Notes: generated by a model not told the origin, from the letters alone. A DNA stretch of 43,317 bases from Scatosoma sp045632625 (GCA_045632625.1 JAZQWZ010000014.1:1-43317), one strand, 5' to 3'; counted from the stretch's first letter, positions 1 to 9,451 are shown. Numbers and translations are program-made.

Positions 1-141
1 ATTTTGCAAGCGGTGCTGAACTTTTGAAGAACGATAACCTTGTAACGCAATTTGCGGTAGCGGATGCGCTGGGGCAACTTATGCTTGCACCTACCACCGT
101 GTACGATATGGTATCTTCGCAAAAAGTAAACGGCATCACGC
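1..141. repeat. Terminal direct repeat, left copy (circular overlap)
   Basis: These 141 bases are identical to 43177-43317. A coding frame runs through both copies without interruption. The simplest reading is that this is a circular (or circularly permuted) genome whose assembly overlaps itself by 141 bases, not a biological terminal repeat. The unique genome would then be 43,176 bp. Confidence 0.95.
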
Positions 142-3100
142 AGGAAGACTTCCAAAACTTCCAACAAAACGCAAGAGCGCAAGAAAAGAAAGCCGTCGGG
201 GAAATGTTTGGCATTGACGTAGATAACATTACCTACGAAGAAGCAATGAACAAATTCAAAACCACCGACAGCAAACTGTTGGAAGGCAAGAAGGGCAGTA
301 TGAATGCAAGACGCGCATCCAAGCAAGCGATTTCTTATGCGCAAAACATGAATACTGATGTAAAAAGGTTTACCAAGAAATCGGCAACGGTGGAAGGGAC
401 AAACGTTTACAAGACTAAAGACGGAAAGCTGTTTGCGGTTACAAAGAACGGAACGAACTATTATCTGTACTATGACGGGAATGTATCGCAACCTTTGAGT
501 ATTTCCAAAATCATTGGTGCTGTTCAAGCGTTGGAAGGGGTACAAGAAGCGCAACCTGCGCAAACGCCTGCTACAACGCAAAAAACGACGGAAAGCGCAA
601 AGACGGAAACTTCTACGACCGAAACGGAATCTACGCAAGAAAGCGAGAAAATGAAGGGGGAAGAAGAAAGCATAATTAAAAAGGATGAGAACGGAGAGTA
701 TTTATCAATTAACCTTAAAGCAAAAGCGCAACAAGAATTAAGTGTGTTGCCAATATCGGAGCAGGGGAAATATATTAAAAACTACTTAAAGAAACTCTTT
801 AGGGGGATGCAATTTGAGATAGGCGATGGGAAAAGAGTTGTTTTAACCGCAACGGGCGCAGGCAAAATAGCTTCTTCTTCGTTTATGGCAAAAAAAAGAG
901 CAGCTCTTGAATTGCAAAAGCTGCTGCAGGTTGCAAAATATGAAAATTCCGATACACAGCCTGTACACGATAAGTTTTCAAAATTTGATTATTATTCGGC
1001 GCGAATTGAAATCGGGAATAAACAATATACTTGTGTGCTAAATATTGGCGTTACAAAAGGGAGCGGGTTATATCAATTATACGATATCAACCAATTTGAA
1101 AACAAAAAAGAAGAAACGCCCACTCAACAGAGTGTACCGAAATCGGCGAACAGCCTCAAGTCGGTTAGAAACGTTTCTTCTACTAATAATATAACCGATA
1201 ACTCCAAAAATGTCAATACTTTTAATGAAAAAAATCAGAAAAAAGTTGAAAAAGACCGTCGCGCAAAAGAAAATGCGCTTGCAAAAGAATTTGTGGCGCA
1301 CATGCGTAAGCTTTCTAAAGAGCGTGGGGGATGGTATTCAAAAGACGTATTTAATTACATAAAAGCACACCCTGAACTTAACTTTATTGAACGCATTTAT
1401 GCCGAAGGAAAGCAAGCAAAAGCTGATTTGGCTGATTTCTTAAAGAGTTTAGATGATTTGGATACGCTTGACGGATTTAAGTGGTATATTGGCGGTGCGT
1501 ATACGGGCTATGATTTTGGTAGATATCGTGGCACTGTACAAACTTTCCAAAACGCTGTTAAAAAGCGTATGCAGGAAGTTGGCGGTGGCACGAACTTGGG
1601 TATTGAAAACCACGAAGCAACGCTTGCAGAAGTAGAAGAACTGTTCTATAAGCTGAATAAAAATCCCGAAGTGGAAGCACTTGCAAAAAAGGTATTTTTC
1701 ACAGCAAAGCGTTTAGGGGTAAATATTCGTTTTACCAACGCAACGTTTGCAAAAGACCAAGTGGCAGGCGATAACGTAGGCGATATGGTTGAATACAAAA
1801 CTTCGTATTTTAACGATACAACCGTATCCGACCAACAAAAAGCAAGCACGATTGTACACGAACTTATTCACGCTTGCACAATGTATGCAATGAGTGATTC
1901 AAGCCCGATCAAGAGCGGTAATATTGCAACGGCAGCAGCTAAACTGAAAGAAATTTACGACCAGATTAAATACGATGCGGACGTAAAGGATGTGTATGGC
2001 GGCACAAGCGCAGATGAAATGGTTGCAGAATTAAGCAACGAAAAGTTTGCTGAAGTGCTGAAAAAGAAAAATCTTTGGCAACGCATTCTTGATGCTATTT
2101 GCGAGTTTTTTGGTTTTAATAGAGGGACTACGGCGTATGACAGCGCAATGCAATGTCTTGATTATATGCTTGACAATCCTGACGTTCGTGCTTACAAACA
2201 ATATGCAGAAAGACAAAGAAATCTTTTGTCTTTCACGAACATGCCATTCGGACAGACGACAGGATTAGATATTAACGAAGCGGTAAGTGAAACGGAATTG
2301 CGAGATAATCTTGCTAAAGGGTATGATATTAGAAAGAATCTTGCGTATGAAAAAGATCATAAAAAAGATCTTTTAAAGAATTACGACGCAGCGAACGCTA
2401 CCGAAAGCTATGCGGAAATTATTGGGAAGTACGATAAGATCCTTGAAATTTGGGAACGTCTCGGCGGTGAGCTCAATTCTAAATTCCTCAACGAGTGGAA
2501 TAGCAAGGAAGGCAAAGATAGAACATTTACTGTATTTAAAAAACAAGCTGGGTACAAATACAATATAGAACTTTCTTCTATGTGTAAGAAGGGCGTTCCT
2601 TTGTTTGAAGCGATTGATACCATTGTTAAGAAAGAAGTGATGCAAGAGCTTGACCTGAAAACAATTGGTAAGGCCGAAAAGGAAATATTGTACGATATTC
2701 TCAAGGCGCACAATTTTGAAATTCCTTGTGCAATTTGCTATGTAGAACAAGCACGTCAGCGTGAAGGTTCGACTATTGACGCCTTTCTTGACGGAAAAGT
2801 GGAATACTCGGCAAATGGAAAGGTTGCAAATGTAAAACTTGGATGGAATCAAGTATTAAAAGAATTGCAAGAAGAGATGCGCAAAAATGGCGTTGAGTAT
2901 CAATTTCCTGCAATGGATAGAAGCATTGCAACGGACAAATATTCAGCAAAAGATTACGCAATGGACGAAAAAACGCAAAACGCGTTTTATTCTGCGCTGC
3001 AAAAGTTTGCAAACAAAGAAATAAAAAGGTATAACAAAGAAAAGAATAAAAATCGGCCCTTAATACAAGATATGTCCCCGGAGGGGATTAAGAAAGTTAT

Positions 3101-6100
3101 GAGCGGAAAGGTGCCTTTAAATATTAAAATTTTCAAGGTATTGTTTGAAGATGCATCTTCCCGTTTTACGATTGACAATGATTTGTTATATTCTTCCATG
3201 ACAACGCAAAATCTTGCAACATGGCATAATGCGGTTTATGGCTTGTTTAACGAACAGGGCGGTGTAGGCGGTTATAAGCTTAAGCATACGCCGGTGGTGT
3301 ATTGGGGAGATATTATAAAAAAGAATTGGGATGCAAGCAAGCTTCGTAAAGAAGGTGGCATCCGCAACCAATCTAACAGTGACTTCCAAATGTACACGTT
3401 GCTTGATCATGCGCAAATGTATATGGATTTCACTGCAAAAGGGTATTATCTTCAAGCATACACTAAAGTGCTGTCCGAACTTAAATTGTTTGGGTTAAGT
3501 AACGGTAAAATCAACGCATCGTTAATTCCTCGCGTTATTGAGTATAAGCTTCCTGATGGTAGCATAGACATTGAACGCACGGTGGATACCGCAGGATTAG
3601 ACGAGAACGGCAATCCCATCTATGACGATATTGAAGGTATTAATCACCAAGAAGCATTTATGCTTATTGAGGACGAGAATTATAGCAAGAGCGTTACGGG
3701 CATTTGCATCGGATATAGTGATAAACACATTCAAAAGCTTTTAGACGATGCACGCGTGCAATTAATCATCGGTTTCCATGATAAAACGGACGACAGAGCA
3801 AGACGTTATCGTGGGGCAAGATATGCAAAAAATTACAACGGATTAAACGAAGCGACAAAAAATAAAGTTGACGCAAACGGCGAAATTAAGCAAGAGACCG
3901 TACATATTGGATTCAATCAATTTGTGCAAAAAGCCGAAAAAATGTTTAAGTATGATTCCGAAAGCGGAAAGGCGGAAAAAATGCAAGTTTACCATAACGG
4001 CAAATTGTATGGCGTTGACGACATTCCGAATCTTGCGGCTGACTTGTATTTGCAAATGTGCCAAGAAAAGAACTACACGCCTGCGTATGATGCGTTTAAA
4101 GGGCATCCCAATTATTACAAACTGCTTGCGGACTTTGGTTTGAAGGATGCAGCAGGGCATTATGCACCGCATAAAAAAGTGGCGTATAATATGCCCGATA
4201 AAGTGCCTTATCTCGATGCAAGCGGCAAAAAACAATATATGTCAACGGAAGCGTACATCAAAGCGGAGCTGGGGAAAGAACTTGCTGTAAGAGATTCTAT
4301 CTCGGAAGCATTGTCTGACACCAGCGAGAATGGCATTATTCCACAATTCAAGAAAGAAATCAATCGAATGCGTGAAGGTAAAGCGGAAATTAGTAAATCG
4401 GTTGGCAAAAAAGCAAAACCGGATGCTTACTTTGAACAGCTTATTGACGAGCTTGGGTGGGAAGATATTCTTGGTGAAGGCGATTTAGAGCTTTACGGTG
4501 ATAAATCTATGTCAGTAGAAAAAATGAGCGAAGCGCTCAACACCAACCCGAAAAAAGCTGCAATTTATATTCGCAGAACGGGGCTTGGCAAAACGCATAC
4601 TGCAAATGGAAAAACCGCCGTGATGAAACAATCGCGAATTGACGATTCAATAGACGATAGCGGTGCGAAATTCCATAAGACCTACGCAAGAAGTTATATC
4701 ACAAGGATATCGCCTAAAGACTTTATCGACCTTACAGTTATGCAAAACCACGTAGATAGAACAGCATTTGACAAAGGCGTAATTGGCGATCACGGTGGCT
4801 TACAAGCGGAATACGATTACGAAAAGGCGTTGCAAGACAGCCGTCAAAGCCCGTATCTGCACATTGATAAAGCGACAGGTAGAATCATAGGGCATAACGG
4901 CAGACATCGTATGAGAGCGTTAGAAAAGGCTGGAATTGAAGCTGTAGAGATTGAAGTGCAATTCTATGACGAAGAAGGAAGACTTGTAAAGTACGATGCT
5001 GAAACGATTCCGGACGTAGCAATTTCTTCGCAATTTGACACGGCAATTGAAACGCATCTTTATGACGTAATGCCGTTGAACGAAACGCATAGAGCCGAGA
5101 TAGAATCGACCTACGGCGAAAAAGCTAATCCAAAAGCAGAGATTTCTTACAAATCTATTGACAAAAAGCGTAGTGGTGTGTATAATAAAAAGACACCTTA
5201 CATTCAATGGAAATCGGATGCGTTTGCTTGGGCAAATAGTAAGAACACCGCTGTTGGGGATAAAAATATTGGTTATGATGAGCAATACGCATATTTTTAC
5301 GAAGCGGTTGATGCGGATAACGAAGGTAAGGCAACGGATTACAAAGTATTGGCAAAAGTACCTATCAATAATCAACAAATGATTAGGGAATGGCGTTTGG
5401 AGGTGCAAAAAAACAATGAAAAAAATCACACAACTATTTATGGGAGTGTTGCTCTCTACAGGGATGGAAGATCACAACGTCGAAGGGGTAGTGCATCTGC
5501 TGTACGGGAACTTCAAAGCGATGGACAAAGTAGTGGACTTTATCGAGGCGAATCCCAACGCAACGACAACGCAAATAATCGAAGAAGCGTTAAAACACGC
5601 GGACCAATCGAAGTTTCTTCCGATAGACGAAGATTAAAGCCGATTGACAAAGATTATCTTGCGGCAGTTGATAATGGCTATACCAAGATTGCGCAAAGTA
5701 TGGTTGACCAAGCAGCAAAGGATGCAGGGTACACCATCAAAGCGTATCACGGCTCAAGACACGTTTTCACGGCGTTTGATAAGACGAAGCTTGGTAGCAA
5801 TACAAAAACCGAAACGAGCAAACGTTGGTTCTTTGCTGCAGACCAAAAAACGGCTAATTCTTATTATCCGTATGGCGTTATGCAAGAGCTTGCTAAAAAA
5901 TATTCTTGGGCAAAACCGGAAGAAGTAAAGCAAAAGGGAAAGCTGTATTCGTTGTATATCAAAATGGTAAACCCTTTGGTGGTAGACGTTAAAGACTACG
6001 ACTATGCAGCGCACCGTGAAAAAGCGGATGCGTGGATGGAGTTTGTTGAACAAGCAGAAAAGAACGGAAACGATGGCATTATCCTGCTTAATGCAATGGA

Positions 6101-9100
6101 TAATCAATTGGATACATCTGCAAGAGAAAGCACGGTTTATATGTTTAGGGAATCGTCACAGGCAAAATCCGCTGACCCCGTAACCTACGATGACGACGGC
6201 AATGTGATTCCTTTGTCCAAGAGATTTGACGTAGAGCAACCCGATATTCGTTACCAAGAACGCAAGCCGATTAAAGGCGAAGACAAAGTAATGACGGCGC
6301 AACCGAACAGCAACGTTACGATGGGCGACGTTATTACAGGCAAAGCAACGCTGAAAGATATTGCTGAAGAAACGAAAGGCAAGGCAAGTGATATTACCGA
6401 ACAATCCAAAGTATTGCTTACGAATGCGCAAGCTGGCGTAGAGCGTACATTAAAGGCAAGTGGCGTCAAGGATGCGGCGGCAAGAACAAACTATGTGCGA
6501 GCTGCTCGTGCGGCGGCATTGAACGCTATCGATAAGGACGGTGCTCAATTTAGTTACGACGGGAATACGCGTGTGGGGCAATCGCTTGGTAGCATTCTTA
6601 TGCCGATTTACAAGGCAAACGAGAAAGACGGACAAACCTATGCCGACTTTGAGTTATATCTGCTCCATATGCACAATATCGATAGATATGCGGTAGGGAA
6701 ACCTGTATTCAATGAAGTGAGCGATCCTATTGAAGAGCACGTGACATCGGAAGATAGTAGAAAAGCGGTTGAAGAACTTGAAAAGCAATATCCTGAATTT
6801 AGAAAGATTGCAGAAAAGGTTTGGAAGTATTGCGACAACAACTTGCAATTGGCGGTAGATAGCGGTTTATATACGCAGGAATACGTTGACGAACTTCGTG
6901 AAATGTATCCGCACTACGTACCTACGCCGCGTGAAAGCTACGCAACAACGGCAGGTGCATTGCTCGGCAAGAATGTTACAAGAGTAAATAACGCTAAAAA
7001 AATGGCGAAGGGCTCTGCGGAAAAGATTTTGCCTATTGACGATTCAATTGCGGCGCAAACGATACAAAGAACGACTTCCGCGCGGTTAAATGGATTGCTT
7101 GTGGATATGCTTAACGCAAATACGGCGGACTTTGAGGTGATTTCATCTGAAGATGCTGATGTTGATGTAGACAAGGATACCGAAGTTACCTTCCACGCAG
7201 AGAAGGATAAAAACAAATACCAAATCACCTTCTATAACAACGGCAAAGCGGTTACTGTCCGCACAACTTGGGCGATTTATACGGGAATCGAGGCGTTCCG
7301 TTCAAATACGGATTTGTCAAACAACTTAATGCTGGCAGGCGTAGCTAAAGCGAACTCCGCGTTTAAGAAGATGGTAACATCGTTGAATCCGTTCTTCTCG
7401 TTCTTCAAAAACCCTATTCGAGATATGCAAGATGCGTTGCTGTACACGAAATACTCGCCGATTAAATTCTTAAAGAATTACAAGCGAGCTTGGCGTGAAA
7501 TTTACAACAACGGCAAGTATTGGCAAGAGGCAAAAGCGGCAGGTATTACTTCCGCGAGCGTGTACGACCAAGCGACGGGTATCGAATATAGAAAGACGGG
7601 GATTTTAGAAAAAGGCAAACGCTTTAAAAACAAGCTTGAAGGCGCAGCTAATATCGTGGAAATGTCGCCTCGTATGGCAGAGTATATATGCGCAAGGGAA
7701 GCTGGGCTGTCGGTGCAAGATGCGTTGTTGCAAGCGCAAGACGTGACCACAAACTTTGGGCGTGGCGGTACGTTTGCTAAAACGCTGAATAAGACGATTA
7801 TGCCGTTCCTTAACCCTTCTATTCAAGGTTTCTCAAAAATGTGGCGTGCTTATACGGGCGAAAACGGTAAGAAGGCGTGGATATCTCTTATTATTAGAAG
7901 CTTGTTGCTTGGCGTAGGGGCATCGTGGTTAAACGATATCCTGAACGATGATGAAGAAGGTTACGAAGACTTATCCGATTACGTAAAAGAGCAAAACTAT
8001 TTGCTTTTTGTCGGTGACGGAAACTACTTGAAACTCCCTAAAGGGCGCGTGGCAAGCGTATTTGGTAGCGTATATCTTCGCGGTAAGCGTTATAACGAAG
8101 GTGACGAAAAAGCTTGGGATGATTGGGGGAAGAGCGTTATATCTTCGGTTACACCTGTAGATAACGTGGTAAGAACAATCTTTAGCCCGTTTGTCGATGT
8201 AGCAACTAATAGCACTTGGTACGGCGGTCAAATTGAAGGACAAAAGTGGGATAATACCGCTCCAAAGGATCGCTACGACGAATCAACAAGTAAAATTGCA
8301 ATTTGGATGGGACAAGTGTTTAATTATTCGCCTTTGCGTATACAGTATTTGCTTGAGCAGTATACGGGCATTGTAGGGGATTTAGTTTTACCTGCAACAT
8401 CTACGCAAGGCAATATTGAAGGTATTGTTTCTCAAAATATGCTTACCAACGCAACGCTGAATAGTAAGTGGTCAAGTAAATTCTACGATACCCTTGAAGA
8501 ATACACTTATAAGAAGACTGCTGGTGATTTGCAAGCGCAGGGTGTAGTGAAATACTTAACAAAAATTAGTGGCACCATAAGCGATATGCAAAAGCAAAAG
8601 CAAGAGATCCAAAACAACTCCAAGCTGACAAACGCTGAAAAGCTTACCGAAATGCGTATTTTACAGGCGACTATCAACACGCTTATCCAAGAAACTTTGG
8701 GCAACGTAGATTACTTCTACAAAGAACTTGGTAAGTATGACCTTGAAGATGAAGAAGTATTCAGCCAAGCATATTTGGACACGGTAGCTGCAACAATGGG
8801 CAGTAAGTATGCGCTTGAAACGTATAACAAGGATGTCTACGCAAAGGCTACAAAGCTTAATACGCTCGGCATCGGGTATGACGACTACTACGATATTTAC
8901 TTCGATTTGAAGGAAATTAAAGCCAATACGGAAGGTAGCGCAAAGAAGGCGACAGTAATCAAGTACATTATGTCGCAAGACCTGCCGACCAAGCAAAAGA
9001 TAATCCTTATCCTGTCGCAAGGCTATAGCATAGCTGACGGCGATATTAAAGGCGTATCCAGCAAATCGGCAAAGACGGCAATCGCCAAATACATCACAAG

Positions 9101-9188
9101 TTTGAATGTATCCAAAGACGAAAAAACCGAACTTGCAAAAATGCTTGGGTTTACTGTCGAGAACGGAAGAATCTACTTAAACAAATAA
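1..9188 (+). CDS. Giant polyvalent virion protein, residues 411-3471 (3' part)
   Basis: This continues in frame from the 5' part at 41949-43317; across the junction the gene encodes 3,471 residues. Regions in order (full-protein numbering): an LPD3/PBECR-like alpha/beta region about 643-780; a zinc-protease-like region with HELIH at 1029-1033; a Cys-rich region with C1271, C1319 and C1322; a ParB-like region with GRHR near 2043; an Arg/Ser-rich linker about 2215-2290; a polyvalent-type ADP-ribosyltransferase about 2324-2495; an LPD38-like region about 2740-3210; and a helical C-terminus. Polyvalent proteins of phages and conjugative elements are known to enter the cell with the DNA and carry several effector domains. 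The position between portal/ejection genes and the capsid operon fits an ejected virion protein like T7 gp16 or the N4 virion RNA polymerase. The ejection role is inference. A terminator follows directly. Confidence 0.85.
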   Translation, partial: FASGAELLKNDNLVTQFAVADALGQLMLAPTTVYDMVSSQKVNGITQEDFQNFQQNARAQEKKAVGEMFGIDVDNITYEEAMNKFKTTDSKLLEGKKGSMNARRASKQAISYAQNMNTDVKRFTKKSATVEGTNVYKTKDGKLFAVTKNGTNYYLYYDGNVSQPLSISKIIGAVQALEGVQEAQPAQTPATTQKTTESAKTETSTTETESTQESEKMKGEEESIIKKDENGEYLSINLKAKAQQELSVLPISEQGKYIKNYLKKLFRGMQFEIGDGKRVVLTATGAGKIASSSFMAKKRAALELQKLLQVAKYENSDTQPVHDKFSKFDYYSARIEIGNKQYTCVLNIGVTKGSGLYQLYDINQFENKKEETPTQQSVPKSANSLKSVRNVSSTNNITDNSKNVNTFNEKNQKKVEKDRRAKENALAKEFVAHMRKLSKERGGWYSKDVFNYIKAHPELNFIERIYAEGKQAKADLADFLKSLDDLDTLDGFKWYIGGAYTGYDFGRYRGTVQTFQNAVKKRMQEVGGGTNLGIENHEATLAEVEELFYKLNKNPEVEALAKKVFFTAKRLGVNIRFTNATFAKDQVAGDNVGDMVEYKTSYFNDTTVSDQQKASTIVHELIHACTMYAMSDSSPIKSGNIATAAAKLKEIYDQIKYDADVKDVYGGTSADEMVAELSNEKFAEVLKKKNLWQRILDAICEFFGFNRGTTAYDSAMQCLDYMLDNPDVRAYKQYAERQRNLLSFTNMPFGQTTGLDINEAVSETELRDNLAKGYDIRKNLAYEKDHKKDLLKNYDAANATESYAEIIGKYDKILEIWERLGGELNSKFLNEWNSKEGKDRTFTVFKKQAGYKYNIELSSMCKKGVPLFEAIDTIVKKEVMQELDLKTIGKAEKEILYDILKAHNFEIPCAICYVEQARQREGSTIDAFLDGKVEYSANGKVANVKLGWNQVLKELQEEMRKNGVEYQFPAMDRSIATDKYSAKDYAMDEKTQNAFYSALQKFANKEIKRYNKEKNKNRPLIQDMSPEGIKKVMSGKVPLNIKIFKVLFEDASSRFTIDNDLLYSSMTTQNLATWHNAVYGLFNEQGGVGGYKLKHTPVVYWGDIIKKNWDASKLRKEGGIRNQSNSDFQMYTLLDHAQMYMDFTAKGYYLQAYTKVLSELKLFGLSNGKINASLIPRVIEYKLPDGSIDIERTVDTAGLDENGNPIYDDIEGINHQEAFMLIEDENYSKSVTGICIGYSDKHIQKLLDDARVQLIIGFHDKTDDRARRYRGARYAKNYNGLNEATKNKVDANGEIKQETVHIGFNQFVQKAEKMFKYDSESGKAEKMQVYHNGKLYGVDDIPNLAADLYLQMCQEKNYTPAYDAFKGHPNYYKLLADFGLKDAAGHYAPHKKVAYNMPDKVPYLDASGKKQYMSTEAYIKAELGKELAVRDSISEALSDTSENGIIPQFKKEINRMREGKAEISKSVGKKAKPDAYFEQLIDELGWEDILGEGDLELYGDKSMSVEKMSEALNTNPKKAAIYIRRTGLGKTHTANGKTAVMKQSRIDDSIDDSGAKFHKTYARSYITRISPKDFIDLTVMQNHVDRTAFDKGVIGDHGGLQAEYDYEKALQDSRQSPYLHIDKATGRIIGHNGRHRMRALEKAGIEAVEIEVQFYDEEGRLVKYDAETIPDVAISSQFDTAIETHLYDVMPLNETHRAEIESTYGEKANPKAEISYKSIDKKRSGVYNKKTPYIQWKSDAFAWANSKNTAVGDKNIGYDEQYAYFYEAVDADNEGKATDYKVLAKVPINNQQMIREWRLEVQKNNEKNHTTIYGSVALYRDGRSQRRRGSASAVRELQSDGQSSGLYRGESQRNDNANNRRSVKTRGPIEVSSDRRRLKPIDKDYLAAVDNGYTKIAQSMVDQAAKDAGYTIKAYHGSRHVFTAFDKTKLGSNTKTETSKRWFFAADQKTANSYYPYGVMQELAKKYSWAKPEEVKQKGKLYSLYIKMVNPLVVDVKDYDYAAHREKADAWMEFVEQAEKNGNDGIILLNAMDNQLDTSARESTVYMFRESSQAKSADPVTYDDDGNVIPLSKRFDVEQPDIRYQERKPIKGEDKVMTAQPNSNVTMGDVITGKATLKDIAEETKGKASDITEQSKVLLTNAQAGVERTLKASGVKDAAARTNYVRAARAAALNAIDKDGAQFSYDGNTRVGQSLGSILMPIYKANEKDGQTYADFELYLLHMHNIDRYAVGKPVFNEVSDPIEEHVTSEDSRKAVEELEKQYPEFRKIAEKVWKYCDNNLQLAVDSGLYTQEYVDELREMYPHYVPTPRESYATTAGALLGKNVTRVNNAKKMAKGSAEKILPIDDSIAAQTIQRTTSARLNGLLVDMLNANTADFEVISSEDADVDVDKDTEVTFHAEKDKNKYQITFYNNGKAVTVRTTWAIYTGIEAFRSNTDLSNNLMLAGVAKANSAFKKMVTSLNPFFSFFKNPIRDMQDALLYTKYSPIKFLKNYKRAWREIYNNGKYWQEAKAAGITSASVYDQATGIEYRKTGILEKGKRFKNKLEGAANIVEMSPRMAEYICAREAGLSVQDALLQAQDVTTNFGRGGTFAKTLNKTIMPFLNPSIQGFSKMWRAYTGENGKKAWISLIIRSLLLGVGASWLNDILNDDEEGYEDLSDYVKEQNYLLFVGDGNYLKLPKGRVASVFGSVYLRGKRYNEGDEKAWDDWGKSVISSVTPVDNVVRTIFSPFVDVATNSTWYGGQIEGQKWDNTAPKDRYDESTSKIAIWMGQVFNYSPLRIQYLLEQYTGIVGDLVLPATSTQGNIEGIVSQNMLTNATLNSKWSSKFYDTLEEYTYKKTAGDLQAQGVVKYLTKISGTISDMQKQKQEIQNNSKLTNAEKLTEMRILQATINTLIQETLGNVDYFYKELGKYDLEDEEVFSQAYLDTVAATMGSKYALETYNKDVYAKATKLNTLGIGYDDYYDIYFDLKEIKANTEGSAKKATVIKYIMSQDLPTKQKIILILSQGYSIADGDIKGVSSKSAKTAIAKYITSLNVSKDEKTELAKMLGFTVENGRIYLNK
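1400..2215 (+). other. Zincin-like metallopeptidase region of the giant protein
   Basis: The motif STIVHELIHA lies at about 1842-1874, giving HExxH at residues 1029-1033. About 55 residues later comes SADEMVAEL, whose Glu could be the third zinc ligand as in gluzincins. Metallopeptidase domains are a known component of phage polyvalent proteins. The substrate is unknown; it could be a host protein or the polyprotein itself. Confidence 0.65.
2560..3830 (+). other. Cys-rich barrel-like region of the giant protein (possible metal or Fe-S site)
   Basis: This region has C1271 in SSMCKKG and a CxxC pair (C1319, C1322) in IPCAICYVE. Further on are a conserved-looking GGIRNQSNSDF stretch near residue 1528 and alternating strand/helix segments ending near residue 1668. 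I have the impression that similar blocks occur in giant proteins of other gut phages, but I cannot name the family. Three cysteines plus an apparent alpha/beta barrel suggest a metal or Fe-S site, possibly a diverged radical-SAM-like fold. This is inference only. Confidence 0.4.
4560..5100 (+). other. ParB/Srx-like domain of the giant protein
   Basis: The segment SPYLHIDKATGRIIGHNGRH, followed by RMRALEKAG, has the ParB/sulfiredoxin-like signature (GRHRxxAL) seen in polyvalent proteins. GRHR falls at about residues 2043-2046. Family members include ParB CTPases and nuclease-like proteins. Activity here cannot be decided from sequence. Confidence 0.65.
5416..5637 (+). CDS. Small gene nested out of frame inside the giant gene
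   Basis: This is a 73-aa open frame in the +1 frame relative to the giant gene. ATG at 5416 is preceded by GGAGG at 5399-5403 (12-nt spacing). The protein looks genuine: a hydrophobic start (MKKITQLFMGVLLSTG), then helices such as DKVVDFIEANPNATTTQIIE, and an acidic end. Its codons (GCG, ACG, GAA, AAA) resemble those of neighbouring genes. In the same stretch the giant protein's own frame gives an Arg/Ser/Gly-rich, low-complexity sequence, as expected where another frame is under selection. Function is unknown; I do not recognise the family. It could still be a chance open frame. Confidence 0.6.
   Translation: MKKITQLFMGVLLSTGMEDHNVEGVVHLLYGNFKAMDKVVDFIEANPNATTTQIIEEALKHADQSKFLPIDED
5742..6265 (+). 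other. ADP-ribosyltransferase (ART-PolyVal-like) domain of the giant protein
   Basis: The segment opens with AYHGS and FTAFD near residue 2324. It continues with RWFFAADQKTA and LYIKMVNPLVVD, and closes with SADPVTYDDDGNVIPLSKRF followed by PDIRYQ. This order matches the ADP-ribosyltransferase family named for polyvalent proteins. Such domains transfer ADP-ribose from NAD+ to a target; the target here is unknown. Confidence 0.75.
7000..8400 (+). other. LPD38-like region of the giant protein
   Basis: Features include FFSFFKNPIRDMQDALLYTK, an EMSPRMAEY segment, VTTNFGRGGTFAKTLN, IMPFLNPSIQGFSKMW and a hydrophobic stretch near 7880-7930. This pattern resembles the large polyvalent-protein-associated domain LPD38 near the C-terminus of phage giant proteins. 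A membrane or DNA-ejection role is inference. Confidence 0.55.
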
Positions 9189-9193
9189 AAAAA

Positions 9194-9223
9194 GACGGGC
9201 ATCGTAAAGATGTCCGTTTTTTT
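9194..9223. terminator. Bidirectional intrinsic terminator after the giant gene
   Basis: The stem ACGGGCATC (9195-9203) pairs with GATGTCCGT (9209-9217) around the loop GTAAA. T7 follows on the right and an A-run lies on the left. It can end both the giant gene transcript (+) and the facing gene at 9230-9451 (-). Confidence 0.85.
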
Positions 9224-9229
9224 GTTGGT

Positions 9230-9451
9230 TTATCGTATATCGGGTTTTTCTACTTCCATTACCTTAAACTTTGGTTTGTCGTACTCAATGTTCGCATCGT
9301 CAAGCTTGTTCATTAAGTAGATGATATACTCGTTGCGCATTTGAATCGAAGATTTCCTGCGTAGACTTTTTAGCGTTCTTTCCATTTCCTTTTCTTCTTC
9401 GGTTAATGATTTAGGAACGTCGGCTGGGTTGTGGGTTTTTCTTAATTGCAT
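9230..9451 (-). CDS. Small charged protein on the opposite strand of the late region
   Basis: This 73-aa protein starts at an ATG preceded by AAGGAGT at good spacing on the minus strand, so translation is well supported. It is highly charged and helical, with TEEEKEMERTLKSLRRKSS and a second helix MRNEYIIYLMNKLDDANIEY. No domain is recognised. It is the only minus-strand gene in the late region. It lies between the giant gene and the second late promoter and converges on the shared terminator. A TACAAT -10-like element lies upstream on the minus strand (9476-9481), without a clear -35. It may be expressed in the prophage state or act as a regulator; both are guesses. Confidence 0.7.
   Translation of the reverse strand: MQLRKTHNPADVPKSLTEEEKEMERTLKSLRRKSSIQMRNEYIIYLMNKLDDANIEYDKPKFKVMEVEKPDIR

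Noticed and set aside
1..141. True long terminal repeats as in T7
   Set aside because: The repeat lies inside a coding region in frame, and its length matches an assembly k-mer, so circular overlap is simpler.
3868..4143. 91-aa plus-strand frame inside the giant gene
   Set aside because: No start signal; the giant frame stays well ordered here, unlike at 5416-5637.
5644..5928. 94-aa plus-strand frame inside the giant gene
   Set aside because: Lacks a ribosome-binding site and is Arg/Lys/Ile-rich, and the giant frame here encodes a recognisable ADP-ribosyltransferase.
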